A stretch of 64,000 bases of DNA, taken from the NCBI GenBank assembly GCA_001914695.1, contig MNCZ01000099.1:24833-88832 (forward strand). Reading direction: 5' to 3'. How positions within the stretch are numbered: position 1 is the first letter of the stretch; each line of letters begins with the position of its first letter. Of the stretch, positions 1-9,862 are shown piece by piece. The notes beneath the pieces were generated by a model. It saw nothing but the letters and a program-made list of their open reading frames with translations. It had not been told where the DNA came from and did no database searches. Both the position numbers and the translations under genes were made by a program. This DNA comes from Gammaproteobacteria bacterium 13_2_20CM_66_19 (GTDB lineage Bacteria; Pseudomonadota; Gammaproteobacteria; Steroidobacterales; Steroidobacteraceae).

Positions 1-605
1 AGCGTGCTCTCATCGAGCGCCCGCTCGACGGGCAAGCTCTTGACGAAAGCCGGCGTCGCCGGAAGCACCGGGGCGTCCGCGCCACCGAACACGACTTCGA
101 GCGCGTCCGCGGCTACGCCGGCTCGCTGCAGCACCTCGCGCAGCCGCACCCCGCGCCAGCGCGCGTTGCCCATCGCGCCGCCGCCCCACTGAACCCCGGG
201 TACGCGGGGAGTGAAGAGCCCACGCCGATTTCCCGCGCATTGATTGACCGCCACGACCTCGACCTGCTCAAAGCCGCTCCTGAGCTCGGCGAGCGACAGG
301 GTGAGTGCCCGGCGTGCGCTGGCGCCGGAGACCTGCAGCCGCCAGCTGTCAGGATCGATGCGCGGAATCACCGTGAGGTGATAGCGCACGAAGAACGCGC
401 CGTTGTCCGTGAGCGGGGCCGCGAGATCCGCGAGCGGGGTTTCGAAGTTCGGCGGGCGGAAGCTACGCCGGATGAGCGGCTTCTTGCCGGGGAGCGCAGC
501 GAGTGCCTCGACCTGCGCCACCGTGCCCGCGCCATCGGAGGCCCACACGCGCCCGATGAGGCAGCCGCCCGTGGCGGCGAGCAGGAGCTCACGCCGGGTC
601 GCCAT
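1..605 (-). CDS. Sulfite oxidase-family molybdenum oxidoreductase, N-terminal part (cut by window edge)
   Basis: The first 201 codons are present; the rest lies beyond the left edge. The start ATG is at 605. The N-terminus has a twin-arginine-like stretch (TRR followed by ELLLAATGG), suggesting Tat export. The motif NQCAGNRRG, with Cys123 as expected molybdenum ligand, followed by VQWGGGAMGNARWRGVRL, is characteristic of the sulfite oxidase/SorA molybdopterin domain. The family oxidises sulfite (or related substrates) in the periplasm and passes electrons to a cytochrome c, which would be sought to the left. It is divergent from apbE. The substrate is inferred from the family only. Confidence 0.8.
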   Translation of the reverse strand, partial: MATRRELLLAATGGCLIGRVWASDGAGTVAQVEALAALPGKKPLIRRSFRPPNFETPLADLAAPLTDNGAFFVRYHLTVIPRIDPDSWRLQVSGASARRALTLSLAELRSGFEQVEVVAVNQCAGNRRGLFTPRVPGVQWGGGAMGNARWRGVRLREVLQRAGVAADALEVVFGGADAPVLPATPAFVKSLPVERALDEST

Positions 606-761
606 GGCGACTCAATTCCGCTGGTTTCATTGGAATCCCCCGGCGCAGCCGACCTGGCTCAAGCGGGCGGGAAGGATACCGTAATCCCCCGAAGCGGGGG
701 TACCGCCGCCACCGGCCGGGCGCCCGCGAGCGGACGCGAGTACCCTAAGGCTCCCAACGCC

Positions 762-1841
762 ATGATGACGCGCATGCTCAGGTTCATCCTCGCCGCGCTT
801 TCCGCGGTGCCGTGCCTGGCCATGCAAGCGGTCACCGCAGCTCCCGCGGCGCCGCTGCCCGCTCGGGGGGCGTGGCTCGAGCGCACGGAAGCGATCATGG
901 GCACACGCATTTACGTGCAGCTCTGGTCGCAGGACCGGGCCAAAGGCAACGCCGCGATCGATGCGGTGATGGCGGAAATGCGCCGCATCGATGCGCTCAT
1001 GAGCCACTACAAGCCCGAGAGCCAGTTGTCGCAGATCAACGCGCGCGCCAACCGCGAGCCGGTCCAGGTGGACAAGGAGCTGTTCGATCTCATCAAGCTC
1101 TCGACCCACTACTCCGAGATCACCGCAGGCGCCTTCGATATCACCTACGCGAGCGTCGGCTACCTCTACGACTATCCGCGCCACGTCCATCCGACCGAAG
1201 CGCAGATTCAGCAAGCGCTCCCTGCGGTCAACTGGCGCCGCATGCTGCTCGATGAGCAGCATCACACCGTGCGCTTCGAGCATCCTGGGATGCGTATCGA
1301 CCTGGGCGGCATCGGCAAGGGGTACGCCGTCGATCGCGGTGTTGAAATCCTCGAGGCGCGCGGCATCCGGCACGCCGTGGTCAGTGCAGGCGGCGACAGC
1401 CGCATCCTCGGCGATCACCTGGGTCGGCCGTGGCTGGTGGCGATCCGCCATCCCGATGACCCGCACAAGGTGGTGACCCGCATTCCGCTCAGCGACATCG
1501 CCATGTCGACTTCGGGCGACTACGAACGCTATTTCGACGAGAAGGGCGTCCGCTACCACCACATCATCGACCCGCGCACCGGCCATTCGGCCAGCAAGGT
1601 GCGCAGCGCCACGATCCTCGCGCCGACCGCCACGCAGACCGACGGCATGTCGAAGACCGCTTTCGTGCTGGGCCCTGAAAAAACGCTCGAGATCATCAAC
1701 CGCATGCCCGAGTACGATGCGGTGTTCGTGTGCCCTGACGGGCGGGTGTTGTACTCCAACGGGCTACGGCCGCCGGCGCCACGGCCGGCGGGCGCCCCGC
1801 CGGCAACGCCTACTGCGGTGAGCCCCCGTGTGACACCTTGA
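762..1841 (+). CDS. apbE: ApbE family FAD:protein FMN transferase
   Basis: A 359-residue protein of typical ApbE length. The reading frame is open back to 240, but homology and a signal peptide begin at the ATG at 762, preceded by TAAGG. ApbE proteins transfer FMN from FAD to a Thr in flavoproteins such as NqrB/NqrC or RnfG in the periplasm. Visible family motifs are the MGTRIYVQLW segment, DLGGIGKGYAVDRG, AVVSAGGDSRILG (FAD pocket), HHIIDPRTG and TDGMSKTAFVLG (metal region). The N-terminal hydrophobic segment (ILAALSAVPCLAM) ends with Ala-rich residues, so it is exported. The C-terminus is Pro/Ala-rich and overlaps the convergent DUF2934 gene by 32 nt. The target flavoprotein is not in the window. 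Confidence 0.88.
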   Translation: MMTRMLRFILAALSAVPCLAMQAVTAAPAAPLPARGAWLERTEAIMGTRIYVQLWSQDRAKGNAAIDAVMAEMRRIDALMSHYKPESQLSQINARANREPVQVDKELFDLIKLSTHYSEITAGAFDITYASVGYLYDYPRHVHPTEAQIQQALPAVNWRRMLLDEQHHTVRFEHPGMRIDLGGIGKGYAVDRGVEILEARGIRHAVVSAGGDSRILGDHLGRPWLVAIRHPDDPHKVVTRIPLSDIAMSTSGDYERYFDEKGVRYHHIIDPRTGHSASKVRSATILAPTATQTDGMSKTAFVLGPEKTLEIINRMPEYDAVFVCPDGRVLYSNGLRPPAPRPAGAPPATPTAVSPRVTP

Positions 1842-2082
1842 GCAGCGCGTCGATCTCCGCTTCCGCGGCGAGCCAGTCCTCGGTCTCGTGACCGGGGGCA
1901 AAGCCGCGCCGCTCGGCGCGCAGGTATGCGTTTTCCGCGATCGTCGTGCGCCGCATTTCGGCGGTCAGCGTCACCCGCGTGGGTTGCGGCGTCACTGACT
2001 TGGGCGGCCGCGCGGCAACGCGCGGCGTGCCGGTGCGTGCGGTGGAACTCGCCGGGATATCGCTTGAGCGTCTGGTAGCCAT
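1810..2082 (-). CDS. DUF2934 domain protein
   Basis: About 90 residues if started at the ATG at 2082; an upstream in-frame ATG at 2136 is less likely. The N-terminal half is low-complexity, basic and Pro/Thr-rich. The C-terminal half (AENAYLRAERRGFAPGHETEDWLAAEAEID) matches the short DUF2934 module, which has an aromatic/Arg-rich helix and a D-W-LxAExEI helix. Its function is unknown. It runs convergently into the 3' end of apbE (32 nt overlap). A histidine-kinase remnant lies immediately beyond its 5' end on the opposite strand. Confidence 0.65.
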   Translation of the reverse strand: MATRRSSDIPASSTARTGTPRVAARPPKSVTPQPTRVTLTAEMRRTTIAENAYLRAERRGFAPGHETEDWLAAEAEIDALLKVSHGGSPQ

Positions 2083-2192
2083 CGACTCCTCCTTCAACGA
2101 GGCGCTCACTTTGCGCGGGCAGCTTCGCGTGCGCAAGGGCCGGCAGGCGATGCAAGCGCTTACCGCGCGGCGCTCGTGTTCCTCCGCCCGCC

Positions 2193-2303
2193 GGGACGGG
2201 ACTCGGACTTACCTTGTGCCGGGAGATCGTCGAAGCGCACGGCGGGCTGAGCCTCGCGAACCGTCCGGGGGGCGGCGCGCTCGCCACGGTTTGGCTGCCG
2301 TGA
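2193..2303 (+). pseudogene. Remnant of a histidine kinase (C-terminal end of the ATPase domain)
   Basis: In one plus-strand frame the DNA encodes [18 protein letters not shown], continues with a [11 protein letters not shown] tail, and stops at TGA 2301-2303. This is the G2 box and last strands of a HATPase_c domain exactly as they end many sensor kinases. No kinase similarity or start codon is visible upstream of about 2185, so only roughly 37 codons survive. The fragment lies antisense to the 3' tail of galU (2209-2358). I infer a deletion or rearrangement that removed the body of a kinase gene; the end point is near 2185-2193. Confidence 0.75.
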
Positions 2304-3240
2304 GAGCGCCGCCGTTGCCGGCCGCGGCTGGGCGCGCGGGCGCGGGGGCGCCGGCCGAGAGGTCGAGACCCTGCAGGTATTTGCGAAAGCCGCGTCCGAG
2401 CTCGGCGTGGCCGAGCGCGTATTCGACGGTCGCCTGCAGATAGCCGAGCTTGCTGCCGCAGTCGTAGCGCTTGCCGCTGAAGCGATAGGCGTAGACCGCC
2501 TCCTCGCGCATGAGCGCCGCGATGCCGTCGGTGAGCTGGATCTCGCCGCCGGCGCCCGAGCCGATGCTCTCCAGATGCTCGAAGATCGCCGGGGTGAGCA
2601 CGTAGCGGCCGACGACCGCGAGGTTCGAGGGTGCGACGGCGGGCTTGGGCTTCTCGATGATGCTGCGCACGCGGCTGGTCACCGCGCGGTCGCCGTCCAC
2701 TGCGACGATGCCGTACTTCTCGGTGTCCTGCCGCGGCACCACCTGCACGCCGAGCACGCTGGAGTGCCGGGACTCGTAGACCTGCGCCATCTGTGCGAGG
2801 CAGGCGACGTCGCTGCGAATGAGATCATCCGCCAGATGCACGAAGAAGGGCTCGGCGCCCACGGCGGGCTGCGCGCAGAGCACCGCATGACCGAGCCCGA
2901 GGGGCGCCGGCTGCCGGATATAGATGCAGGAGGCGTAGGAAGGCAGGACGCTGCGCAGCTGGTTGAGCAGATCGCTCTTGCCCTGCTGCTTGAGCGTCAG
3001 CTCCAGCTCCTGGTCGGAGTCGAAGTGATCCTCGATGGCGCGCTTGGAGGCGCCGGTGATGAACACCAGGCGCTGCGCGCCCGCGGCGAGGGCTTCCTCG
3101 ACCGCATACTGGATCAGCGGCTTGTCGACCACCGGGAGCATCTCTTTAGGGCTCGCCTTGGTCGCGGGCAGAAAGCGCGTGCCGCGCCCCGCCACGGGAA
3201 AGACCGCGGTGCGGATCGCCGACTTGAAGCGGGTCCTCAT
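2209..3240 (-). CDS. galU: UTP-glucose-1-phosphate uridylyltransferase with an extended C-terminus
   Basis: GalU makes UDP-glucose from UTP and glucose-1-phosphate for envelope polysaccharides. The start ATG at 3240 gives [15 protein letters not shown], then the nucleotide-binding loop [18 protein letters not shown] (family members usually have AGLGTR). Later family blocks include [31 protein letters not shown] and GEIQLTDGI. Normal homology ends near residue 294 (YLQGLDL). The last 49 residues are Ala/Pro/Arg-rich and are translated from DNA that carries a histidine-kinase remnant on the other strand, so the native stop appears to have been lost. It follows lapB by 14 nt and is probably co-transcribed with it. 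Confidence 0.93.
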   Translation of the reverse strand: MRTRFKSAIRTAVFPVAGRGTRFLPATKASPKEMLPVVDKPLIQYAVEEALAAGAQRLVFITGASKRAIEDHFDSDQELELTLKQQGKSDLLNQLRSVLPSYASCIYIRQPAPLGLGHAVLCAQPAVGAEPFFVHLADDLIRSDVACLAQMAQVYESRHSSVLGVQVVPRQDTEKYGIVAVDGDRAVTSRVRSIIEKPKPAVAPSNLAVVGRYVLTPAIFEHLESIGSGAGGEIQLTDGIAALMREEAVYAYRFSGKRYDCGSKLGYLQATVEYALGHAELGRGFRKYLQGLDLSAGAPAPARPAAAGNGGALTAAKPWRARRPPDGSRGSARRALRRSPGTR

Positions 3241-3254
3241 CTTCTCTCCAGGGC

Positions 3255-4409
3255 TCACTGGGGGCCGCCGCCGCAGGTGGCCCCCGCCGGCCGCTCGGTG
3301 CGCTCGGCCCACTTGAAGACCGAGGGCCGCATGCTGTCCCAGGAGCGGCATTTCGGGCAGCGCCAGTACCAGCCGACGCTGTGGAGCCCGCAGTCATCGC
3401 ACTGGTAGCGGCCGCCGGCATCGCCGATGCGCATCAGGAGCGCGCCGAGCGAGCTCGCCTCCGCAGCCGACTCGATCCCGCCGCCGAGGTCCGCAGCCAG
3501 GCCCGCAAGTCCGGCGGCGTCCGCGGGCGGCAAGGCGGTGGCGAGAAGCCAGGCGAGCTGCCGCGGCGTGACCCGGCCGCTCTGTCGCAACCGCGCCCCG
3601 AGCTCGCTCAACATGTCGGCGCGCCCGATCTGGCGAGCGCTGCCGAGCACCGCGGGAATGATCTCGAGCGCAAGTCCCGGCGACATCTCGAGCGCGTGCA
3701 GGTAGAGGAGCAGGGCACCCGCGGCGTCACCGGCCTTCTCGGCGATACGCGCGGTGAGGATGTCAGCCCGCGGCAGCTCCGGCTGGTGCGTGCGCGCCTG
3801 CCGCAGCAGCGTCCGCGCGCGCTCGCTGTCACCCTGCACCAGCGCGTGCTCGGCGAGCTCGCAGAGGTAGTGGGCGGCGACCCGCCCCCGCTCGGCCTGC
3901 ACGGCCGGCGGCAGCTCGTGGAACACCTTGAGCGCCTTGGCCCAGTCGCCCTGGGTCTCGTAGATGGCTACCAGCTGATCGAGCGCCGCGTGCCGGTACT
4001 CGCGCGAAGCCGCCAACTCCTCGAAGACACGCTCGGCCCGGTCCATGAGTCCCGCGCTCTGATAGTCGAGCGCCAGAGCGAACGCGGCCTTGTCGCGCAG
4101 GCGTGGACCGCCGTGATCGCGCAGGCGCGAATGAAGCGCGATGGCGCGATCGACCTCGCCGCGGCGCCGGAACAGGCTCCCCAGCGCGAACTGCATCTCG
4201 GCGGCATCGCCCTCCGCCTCGGCGGCCATGCGCGTGAAGATCTCAGCGGCGTGATCGAAGCGGTCGTTGATGAGGTGGTCGAGGCCCACGTAGTAGTCGC
4301 GCGGCAACCGCACGGTGCGCGCCGCGCCGTTGCGGCGGCCGAGAAACCAGGCGGCGAGCCCGACGAGGATGAACGCCAGAGCCAGGAGCAGTGGGGGCAG
4401 CTCGAACAC
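3255..4409 (-). CDS. lapB: Lipopolysaccharide assembly protein B (TPR plus rubredoxin-like domain)
   Basis: A 384-residue LapB/YciM protein. Residues about 3-22 form one membrane anchor ([18 protein letters not shown]). A cytoplasmic array of TPR-like helices follows, and near residue 338 a rubredoxin-type metal knuckle has two CxxC pairs (CDDCG and CPKCRSW). In E. coli LapB works with FtsH and YejM to control LpxC turnover and so lipopolysaccharide synthesis. It lies downstream of ihfB, the conserved gammaproteobacterial position, and 14 nt upstream of galU. Confidence 0.93.
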   Translation of the reverse strand: MFELPPLLLALAFILVGLAAWFLGRRNGAARTVRLPRDYYVGLDHLINDRFDHAAEIFTRMAAEAEGDAAEMQFALGSLFRRRGEVDRAIALHSRLRDHGGPRLRDKAAFALALDYQSAGLMDRAERVFEELAASREYRHAALDQLVAIYETQGDWAKALKVFHELPPAVQAERGRVAAHYLCELAEHALVQGDSERARTLLRQARTHQPELPRADILTARIAEKAGDAAGALLLYLHALEMSPGLALEIIPAVLGSARQIGRADMLSELGARLRQSGRVTPRQLAWLLATALPPADAAGLAGLAADLGGGIESAAEASSLGALLMRIGDAGGRYQCDDCGLHSVGWYWRCPKCRSWDSMRPSVFKWAERTERPAGATCGGGPQ

Positions 4410-4468
4410 ACCGCGACGATATCAGGTCCGCGTGGCAAGCGATAACGCCGGCCGCCGGACGGTGGACT

Positions 4469-4783
4469 CTAGTCGCGGATCGGCCGGCCGGCCCCATCGT
4501 TCACGCGCTCGCGCAGATCCTTCCCGGGCTTGAAGTGCGGCACGTGCTTGCCGGAGAGTGCCACCGCCTCGCCGGTCTTGGGGTTGCGCCCCTGACGCGG
4601 CGGCCGGAAGTGCAGCGAGAAGCTGCCGAAGCCGCGAATCTCGATGCGCTCGCCCTGCGAGAGCGCGTCGCTCATGATCTCGAGAATCTGCTTCAGCGCC
4701 AGCTCGACGTCCTTGGCCGGCAGGTGCTTCTGCTTGGCAGTGATTATCTCGATGAGCTCAGACTTGGTCATGCGTTGCGACAT
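4469..4783 (-). CDS. ihfB: Integration host factor subunit beta
   Basis: A DNA-bending HU/IHF family protein that pairs with IhfA. The 104 residues include the family signature [22 protein letters not shown] with the DNA-intercalating Pro in the arm, then [15 protein letters not shown]. coli homologues begin at MTKSELIE, which here is Met5 (4771), so the true start may be 4771 rather than 4783. It lies 14 nt downstream of rpsA, the conserved arrangement. Confidence 0.95.
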   Translation of the reverse strand: MSQRMTKSELIEIITAKQKHLPAKDVELALKQILEIMSDALSQGERIEIRGFGSFSLHFRPPRQGRNPKTGEAVALSGKHVPHFKPGKDLRERVNDGAGRPIRD

Positions 4784-4797
4784 AAGGCCAGAAGCGC

Positions 4798-6474
4798 TCA
4801 GCGTTCTCCGGAACCGATCTGCTCTTTCAGGAGATCCCCGAGGCTGGTGCCCGAGGGCGTCTGCTCCGAGCGGTAGCTCTGGACAGCCTCGGCCTCCTCG
4901 TGCGCTTCCTTGGCCTTGATCGACAACGAGATGGTGCGTGATTTCTTGTCGACGCCGGTGAACTTCGCCTCCACCTCGTCGCCGACCTTGAGGACCGTGC
5001 GCGCGTCCTCGACTCGGTCGCGGCCGAGCTCGGAGGCGCGCAGCTGTCCTTCGACACCGTTGCCGAGATCGATGACCGCGCCGCGGGCGTCGACGTCCTT
5101 CACCACACCCTTGACGATCGTGCCCTTGGGGTTGTCGGCGATGTAGCTCGAGAACGGATCCTTCGCGAGCTGCTTGACGCCGAGCGATATGCGCTCGCGC
5201 TCCGGGTCGATCGACAGCACCATGGCCTCGATCTGCTGGCCCTTCTGGTAGTTGCGCACCGCCTCCTCGCCGGGCTGATCCCAGGAGATGTCCGACAGGT
5301 GCACGAGGCCGTCGATGTTGCCGGGGAGCCCGATGAAGATGCCGAAGTCGGTGATCGACTTGATCTGGCCCGCCACCTTATCGCCGCGGTTGTAATTCTC
5401 AGCGAACTCCTTCCACGGGTTCGCCTGGCACTGCTTGAGGCCGAGCGATATGCGGCGGCGCTCCTCGTCCACGTCGAGCACCATCACCTCGACTTCCTGG
5501 CCGGTGTGCACCACTTTCGCGGGGTTGACGTTCTTGTTGGTCCAGTCCATCTCCGAGACGTGCACCAGTCCCTCGACCCCGTCCTCGATCTCGACGAAGG
5601 CGCCGTAGTCGGCGATGTTGGTGACCTTGCCGAACACGCGGGTGTTCGGCGGGTAGCGCCGCGCGATGTTCTGCCACGGATCGGCGCCGAGCTGCTTGAG
5701 TCCCAGGCTCACCCGCGAGCGCTCGCGGTCGAACTTGAGGATGCGCACCTCGACCTCGTCGCCCACCTTCACGACCTCGGAGGGGTGCTTGACGCGCTTC
5801 CAGGCCATGTCGGTGATGTGCAGCAGCCCATCGATCCCGCCGAGATCGACGAAGGCGCCGTAATCGGTGAGGTTCTTGACCGTGCCGCGCACCACCGCGC
5901 CTTCCTGCAGGTTGTCCATGAGCGCGCTGCGCTCGGCGGAGAACTCCTGCTCGACCACCGCGCGGCGCGACACCACGACGTTATTGCGCTTCTGATCGAG
6001 CTTGATGACCTTGAACTCGAGCGGCTTGCCTTCGAGATACGAGGTATCGCGCACCGGGCGCACGTCGACGAGCGACCCTGGAAGGAAGGCGCGCACGTTC
6101 TCGATCTCGACGGTGAAGCCCCCCTTGACGCGCCCGGTGATGACACCGGTCACGATCTCGGATTTGTTGAACGCCTCCTCGAGGCGCGTCCAGGTGCGGG
6201 CGCGCTTTGCCTTCTCGCGCGACAGGCGGGTCTCGCCGGTGCCGTCCTCCACCGAATCGAGTGCGACCTCCACCTGGTCGCCGGGCTTGACCTCGACCTC
6301 GCCGCGCTCGTTCTTGAACTGCTCGAGGGGGATGACGGCCTCGGACTTGAGGCCTACGTTGACGATGACGACGTCGGGGGTGACATCCACCACGAGCCCC
6401 GTGAGGATCATTCCCGGGCGGATGCGTTGATTGGCGAGACTGTGCTCGAAAAGCTGCGCGAAACTTTCTGTCAT
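4798..6474 (-). CDS. rpsA: 30S ribosomal protein S1
   Basis: A 558-residue protein with six S1 RNA-binding repeats, the full gammaproteobacterial length. The start ATG at 6474 ([14 protein letters not shown]) is preceded by AAGTGAAGGT as ribosome site; the open frame extends further upstream without homology. S1 unwinds and delivers mRNA to the 30S subunit. It lies between cmk and ihfB, as in E. coli and Pseudomonas. A short perfect hairpin occurs in the leader just upstream of the ribosome site (6486-6502). Confidence 0.97.
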   Translation of the reverse strand: MTESFAQLFEHSLANQRIRPGMILTGLVVDVTPDVVIVNVGLKSEAVIPLEQFKNERGEVEVKPGDQVEVALDSVEDGTGETRLSREKAKRARTWTRLEEAFNKSEIVTGVITGRVKGGFTVEIENVRAFLPGSLVDVRPVRDTSYLEGKPLEFKVIKLDQKRNNVVVSRRAVVEQEFSAERSALMDNLQEGAVVRGTVKNLTDYGAFVDLGGIDGLLHITDMAWKRVKHPSEVVKVGDEVEVRILKFDRERSRVSLGLKQLGADPWQNIARRYPPNTRVFGKVTNIADYGAFVEIEDGVEGLVHVSEMDWTNKNVNPAKVVHTGQEVEVMVLDVDEERRRISLGLKQCQANPWKEFAENYNRGDKVAGQIKSITDFGIFIGLPGNIDGLVHLSDISWDQPGEEAVRNYQKGQQIEAMVLSIDPERERISLGVKQLAKDPFSSYIADNPKGTIVKGVVKDVDARGAVIDLGNGVEGQLRASELGRDRVEDARTVLKVGDEVEAKFTGVDKKSRTISLSIKAKEAHEEAEAVQSYRSEQTPSGTSLGDLLKEQIGSGER

Positions 6475-6485
6475 ACCTTCACTTT

Positions 6486-6502
6486 GCACGCCACCGGCGT
6501 GC
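6486..6502 (-). promoter_or_regulatory. Hairpin in the rpsA 5' leader
   Basis: A perfect 7-bp inverted repeat (GCACGCC/GGCGTGC) with a 3-nt loop lies 11 nt upstream of the rpsA ATG, adjacent to its purine-rich ribosome site. S1 of E. coli represses its own translation through leader hairpins; a similar role here is inference. Confidence 0.45.
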
Positions 6503-6610
6503 CTGCACTGGAGCACTCGTCCTGAGGCCCAGGAAAGAAACACCGGGCACCCGCAATCCGGCGAGCGCCGACTTCGAATCACCTTCCGTGCGTACGCGAA
6601 CGAGAGGCTG

Positions 6611-7300
6611 TCACGGCCACAGGCACCGGGCGGTCATGAGTTCCAGCACCCGCCCGACGATCGCCTCGATCTTGATGCCGGTCGAGTCGATCACGCAGGC
6701 GTCGGACGCCGGCCTCAACGGGGCGACCGGGCGGGTCTGATCCCTGAGGTCCCGCTCGGCTATCTCGCGCGAAAGGGCGGGAAGGCTAACATCCGATCCC
6801 TTGTCTTTCAACTGCTTATGCCGGCGCAGGGCCCTTTCTTCGGGGGTGGCGGTCAGGAAGATCTTCAGGTCGGCCCCGGGGAAGACCACGGTGCCCATAT
6901 CGCGCCCGTCCGCGACCAGCCCCGGGGATCTGGCAAAGGCCCGCTGGCGCCCGAGGAGGGCCGCGCGGACCGCCGGCCATGCCGCAACCCGTGAGGCCCC
7001 CTGCCCGGCGCCTTCCGAGCGAATCGCCTCGGTGACGTCGCGCCCGTCGAGCCACACGCGCTCGCTCCCGTCGGGGGCGGAGCCGAAACGGGCGTCCATG
7101 GACGCGGCGATCTCGCCATGACCGCGCTCGTCGACGCTCTCGAGACCCGCGGTGGCGCCGGCCAGCGCCACCAGGCGGTACAGCGCGCCGCTGTCGAGCA
7201 GGTGCCAGCCGGTGCGGCGCGCGACGGCGCGGCTGATGGTGCCCTTGCCCGAGCCACTCGGGCCGTCGATGGTCACGATAGGGGATCGCGTGCGGGACAT
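6611..7300 (-). CDS. cmk: Cytidylate kinase
   Basis: A 229-residue (d)CMP kinase. The P-loop [15 protein letters not shown] is at residues 13-27. The CMP-binding segment includes [13 protein letters not shown], and [19 protein letters not shown] is the conserved central block. It phosphorylates CMP and dCMP to the diphosphates for nucleotide salvage. It lies 16 nt downstream of aroA and 136 nt upstream of rpsA, the standard gammaproteobacterial order. Confidence 0.96.
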   Translation of the reverse strand: MSRTRSPIVTIDGPSGSGKGTISRAVARRTGWHLLDSGALYRLVALAGATAGLESVDERGHGEIAASMDARFGSAPDGSERVWLDGRDVTEAIRSEGAGQGASRVAAWPAVRAALLGRQRAFARSPGLVADGRDMGTVVFPGADLKIFLTATPEERALRRHKQLKDKGSDVSLPALSREIAERDLRDQTRPVAPLRPASDACVIDSTGIKIEAIVGRVLELMTARCLWP

Positions 7301-7316
7301 CCTCAGGCAGCGTCCG

Positions 7317-8642
7317 TCAGAGCGCCTCGATCCGCAAGCCCGCGGCGCGCGCCGTGTCCACGAACCCCGGGAAAGAGGTCGCCACGTTCGCCACCTCGAG
7401 GATCTCGATCGGCGCGCGCGCTTTGAGCGAGGCGACCGCGAACGCCATCGCGATGCGGTGATCGCCTGAGCTGTCGATGGTGCCGCCGCCGAGCTCTCCG
7501 GCGCCGCGGATCCACAGGCCGTCGGGGAGCAGCTGGTGCTCGACCCCGAGACGCTCGAGCCCCGCCGCCATGGCAGCCAGCCGATCGCTCTCCTTGACGC
7601 GCAGCTCGAGCGCGCCGCGCACCAGCGTCTCGCCGCTCGCGCACGCGGCGGCGATGAAGAACACCGGAAACTCGTCGATCGAGTTGGGAATCAGCGTCTC
7701 GGGCACGGTGATGCCGTGGAGCGCGCTGCGGCGCACCTCGATATCCGCGACCGGCTCGGCGTCGCTGTCCCCGGCTGCGGTGCGCGGCTGCAGGCGGATG
7801 TCGGCTCCCATGCGGCGCAGCAGCTCGATGAGACCGGTGCGCGTCGGGTTCACGCCGACGTTGGTGAGGGTGAGGGCGGGATCGGCCGCCAGGCAGCCGG
7901 CGACCAGAAAGAACGCCGCCGAGGAGAAATCCGCGGGCACCGCGATGCGCGTGCCGGTGAGCGGCTGCCCCCCCTCCATCGCAATCCTTCGCCCGTCGCG
8001 CTGCAGCCGTACGCCGAAGGCGCCGAGCATGCGCTCGGTGTGATCGCGCGCGGGCGCGGGCTCCGTGAGCTCGGTGCGTCCGGTGGCGGCGAGCCCCGCG
8101 AGCAGCACCGCGGACTTCACCTGCGCGCTCGCCACCGGGAGGCTGTAATGAATGGCGCGCAGATGCGGCGTGCCGCGGATCTCGACCGGCGGGCGGCCCT
8201 CGCGCGTGTGGATGCGCGCGCCCATCATCTGCAGCGGCACGGCGACCCGCTCCATCGGCCGGCGCATCAGCGACTCGTCGCCGATGAGCGTCGAGTCGAA
8301 TCTCTGCGGCGCCAGCACTCCCATCATCAGGCGCATCGCCGTGCCGGCGTTGCCCATGTCGAGCGGCGCCGGCGACGGCGCGAGGCCGTGTGCGCCCACG
8401 CCGTGCACCACGACCTCGGTTTCCGCGGGCCGCTCGATCGCAACCCCGAGCTGCTCGAGCGCCCGCGCGGTGGACAGGCAGTCCTCGCCCGCGAGAAACC
8501 CGCTGATGTGCGTGTCCCCGTCGGCGAGTGCGCCGAGCATGAGGGCGCGGTGCGAGATCGACTTGTCGCCGGGCACGGTGAGCGAGCCCTTGATGCTCCC
8601 GCCGGCGCGCACTCGATAGCGGTCGGCGCCCGGTGGGCTCAT
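7317..8642 (-). CDS. aroA: 3-phosphoshikimate 1-carboxyvinyltransferase (EPSP synthase)
   Basis: A 441-residue EPSP synthase, the sixth step of the shikimate pathway. The start ATG at 8642 overlaps the pheA stop (ATGA); upstream open frame is pheA in another register. Motifs: PGDKSISHRALMLGALADG at the N-terminus, the PEP-binding LDMGNAGTAMRLMMG, and late RVKESDRLAAMA and GDHRIAMAFA. Met replaces the residue after NAGTA often seen as Ser or Thr. Translational coupling to pheA is likely. Confidence 0.96.
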   Translation of the reverse strand: MSPPGADRYRVRAGGSIKGSLTVPGDKSISHRALMLGALADGDTHISGFLAGEDCLSTARALEQLGVAIERPAETEVVVHGVGAHGLAPSPAPLDMGNAGTAMRLMMGVLAPQRFDSTLIGDESLMRRPMERVAVPLQMMGARIHTREGRPPVEIRGTPHLRAIHYSLPVASAQVKSAVLLAGLAATGRTELTEPAPARDHTERMLGAFGVRLQRDGRRIAMEGGQPLTGTRIAVPADFSSAAFFLVAGCLAADPALTLTNVGVNPTRTGLIELLRRMGADIRLQPRTAAGDSDAEPVADIEVRRSALHGITVPETLIPNSIDEFPVFFIAAACASGETLVRGALELRVKESDRLAAMAAGLERLGVEHQLLPDGLWIRGAGELGGGTIDSSGDHRIAMAFAVASLKARAPIEILEVANVATSFPGFVDTARAAGLRIEAL

Positions 8643-9835
8643 TGCACCGCCCGCGGATAGGAGCCGAGCACCCGGAAGAGCGAGGCGCGCTTCCTGAGCG
8701 CCGCCAGCGCCTTGGACACCCGCGGCTCGTCGGCATGCCCCTCGAGGTCCATGAAGAACACGTAGTCCCACTTGCGCCGCCTGGAGGGCCGCGACTCGAT
8801 GCGGGTGAGCGACACCCGGTGGCGCGCGAGCGGCTCGAGCAGCCGGTAGAGCGCCCCGGGCGCGTCGGTGTGCCCCACCGAGACGAGGAGCGTCGTGCGA
8901 TCCTCGCCGCTCGGGGCGAAGAGCCTGCGCCCGAGCACGAGGAAGCGCGTCGTGTTGTCGGCGCGGTCCTCGATCTCCGCGACCAGGATCTTCAGGCCAT
9001 AGATCTCGGCCGCGGTCTCGCCCGCGATCGCGGCGCTCCCCTTCTCGTCGCGGGCGCGCCGCGCCCCCTCGGCGTTGCTGGATACCGGCACCTGCTCGAC
9101 GCCCGGCAGGTGCTCGTCCAGCCACTGCCGGCACTGGCCGAGAGACTGGGGGTGCGAGCAGACGCGCTCGATGCGCGCGATCTCGCTCATGGCGCCCATG
9201 AGGTGATGACGCACGCGCAACTCCACCTCGCCGCAGATCTTGAGCGGGGAAGTGAGGAAGCGATCGAGCGTGTGGTTGACCGTGCCCTCGGTGGAGTTCT
9301 CGATCGGCACGACGCCGAAGTCGGCGCTCCCCGATTCCACCTCGTGAAATACCTCATCGATCGAGGCGAGAGGGAGCGCGCGTACGGAGTGGCCGAAGTG
9401 ATTGAGCACCGCGGTCTGAGTGAAGGTGCCTTCGGGACCGAGGAACGCCACCTTGAGCGGCTCCTGCTGCGCAAGACACGCCGACATGATCTCACGGAAC
9501 AGGCGCAGGATCTCCGCATCGCGCAACGGCCCGGTGTTGCGCGCCTGGGCCTGCCGCAGCACCTGCGCCTCGCGCTCCGGGCGATAGAAATCCACCGTCC
9601 GCGCGCCGCTCGTCTTCGAGATCCCGACCTGCTGCGCGAGGCGCGCCCGCTCGTTGATCAGCGCCTGAATCTTCTCGTCGACCGCGTCGATGCGGCCGCG
9701 CGCCTCCCCGAGATCGAGCGGCCCTGGCGCCGGCGCCGCCCCCGGCGCGATGCGCGCCGGCCCGTCCCCCGCCGGCGCCCGAGGTGCGGACTTGCGGCGC
9801 GCCGCGCGCGGGGGCTTCGGGTTCTTTCGGGCCAT
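8639..9835 (-). CDS. pheA: Bifunctional chorismate mutase/prephenate dehydratase (P-protein)
   Basis: A 398-residue P-protein that turns chorismate into phenylpyruvate. It opens with about 40 Ala/Pro/Arg-rich residues not typical of the family. An AroQ chorismate mutase helix bundle follows (RIDAVDEKIQALINERARLA), then prephenate dehydratase beginning KVAFLGPEGTFTQTA with VVPIENSTEGTVNHTLD. The C-terminal ACT domain, which binds Phe for feedback, contains GALYRLLEPLARHRVSLTRIESRP. It overlaps aroA by 4 nt and follows serA by 27 nt. Confidence 0.95.
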   Translation of the reverse strand: MARKNPKPPRAARRKSAPRAPAGDGPARIAPGAAPAPGPLDLGEARGRIDAVDEKIQALINERARLAQQVGISKTSGARTVDFYRPEREAQVLRQAQARNTGPLRDAEILRLFREIMSACLAQQEPLKVAFLGPEGTFTQTAVLNHFGHSVRALPLASIDEVFHEVESGSADFGVVPIENSTEGTVNHTLDRFLTSPLKICGEVELRVRHHLMGAMSEIARIERVCSHPQSLGQCRQWLDEHLPGVEQVPVSSNAEGARRARDEKGSAAIAGETAAEIYGLKILVAEIEDRADNTTRFLVLGRRLFAPSGEDRTTLLVSVGHTDAPGALYRLLEPLARHRVSLTRIESRPSRRRKWDYVFFMDLEGHADEPRVSKALAALRKRASLFRVLGSYPRAVQ

Positions 9836-9862
9836 GGACAGGCGCTCCCCCTTGCCGTGCGC

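Noticed and set aside
240-761. Extension of apbE upstream to 240
   Set aside because: The extra 174 residues lie antisense to the sulfite-oxidase-type gene and would bury the signal peptide; homology starts at 762.
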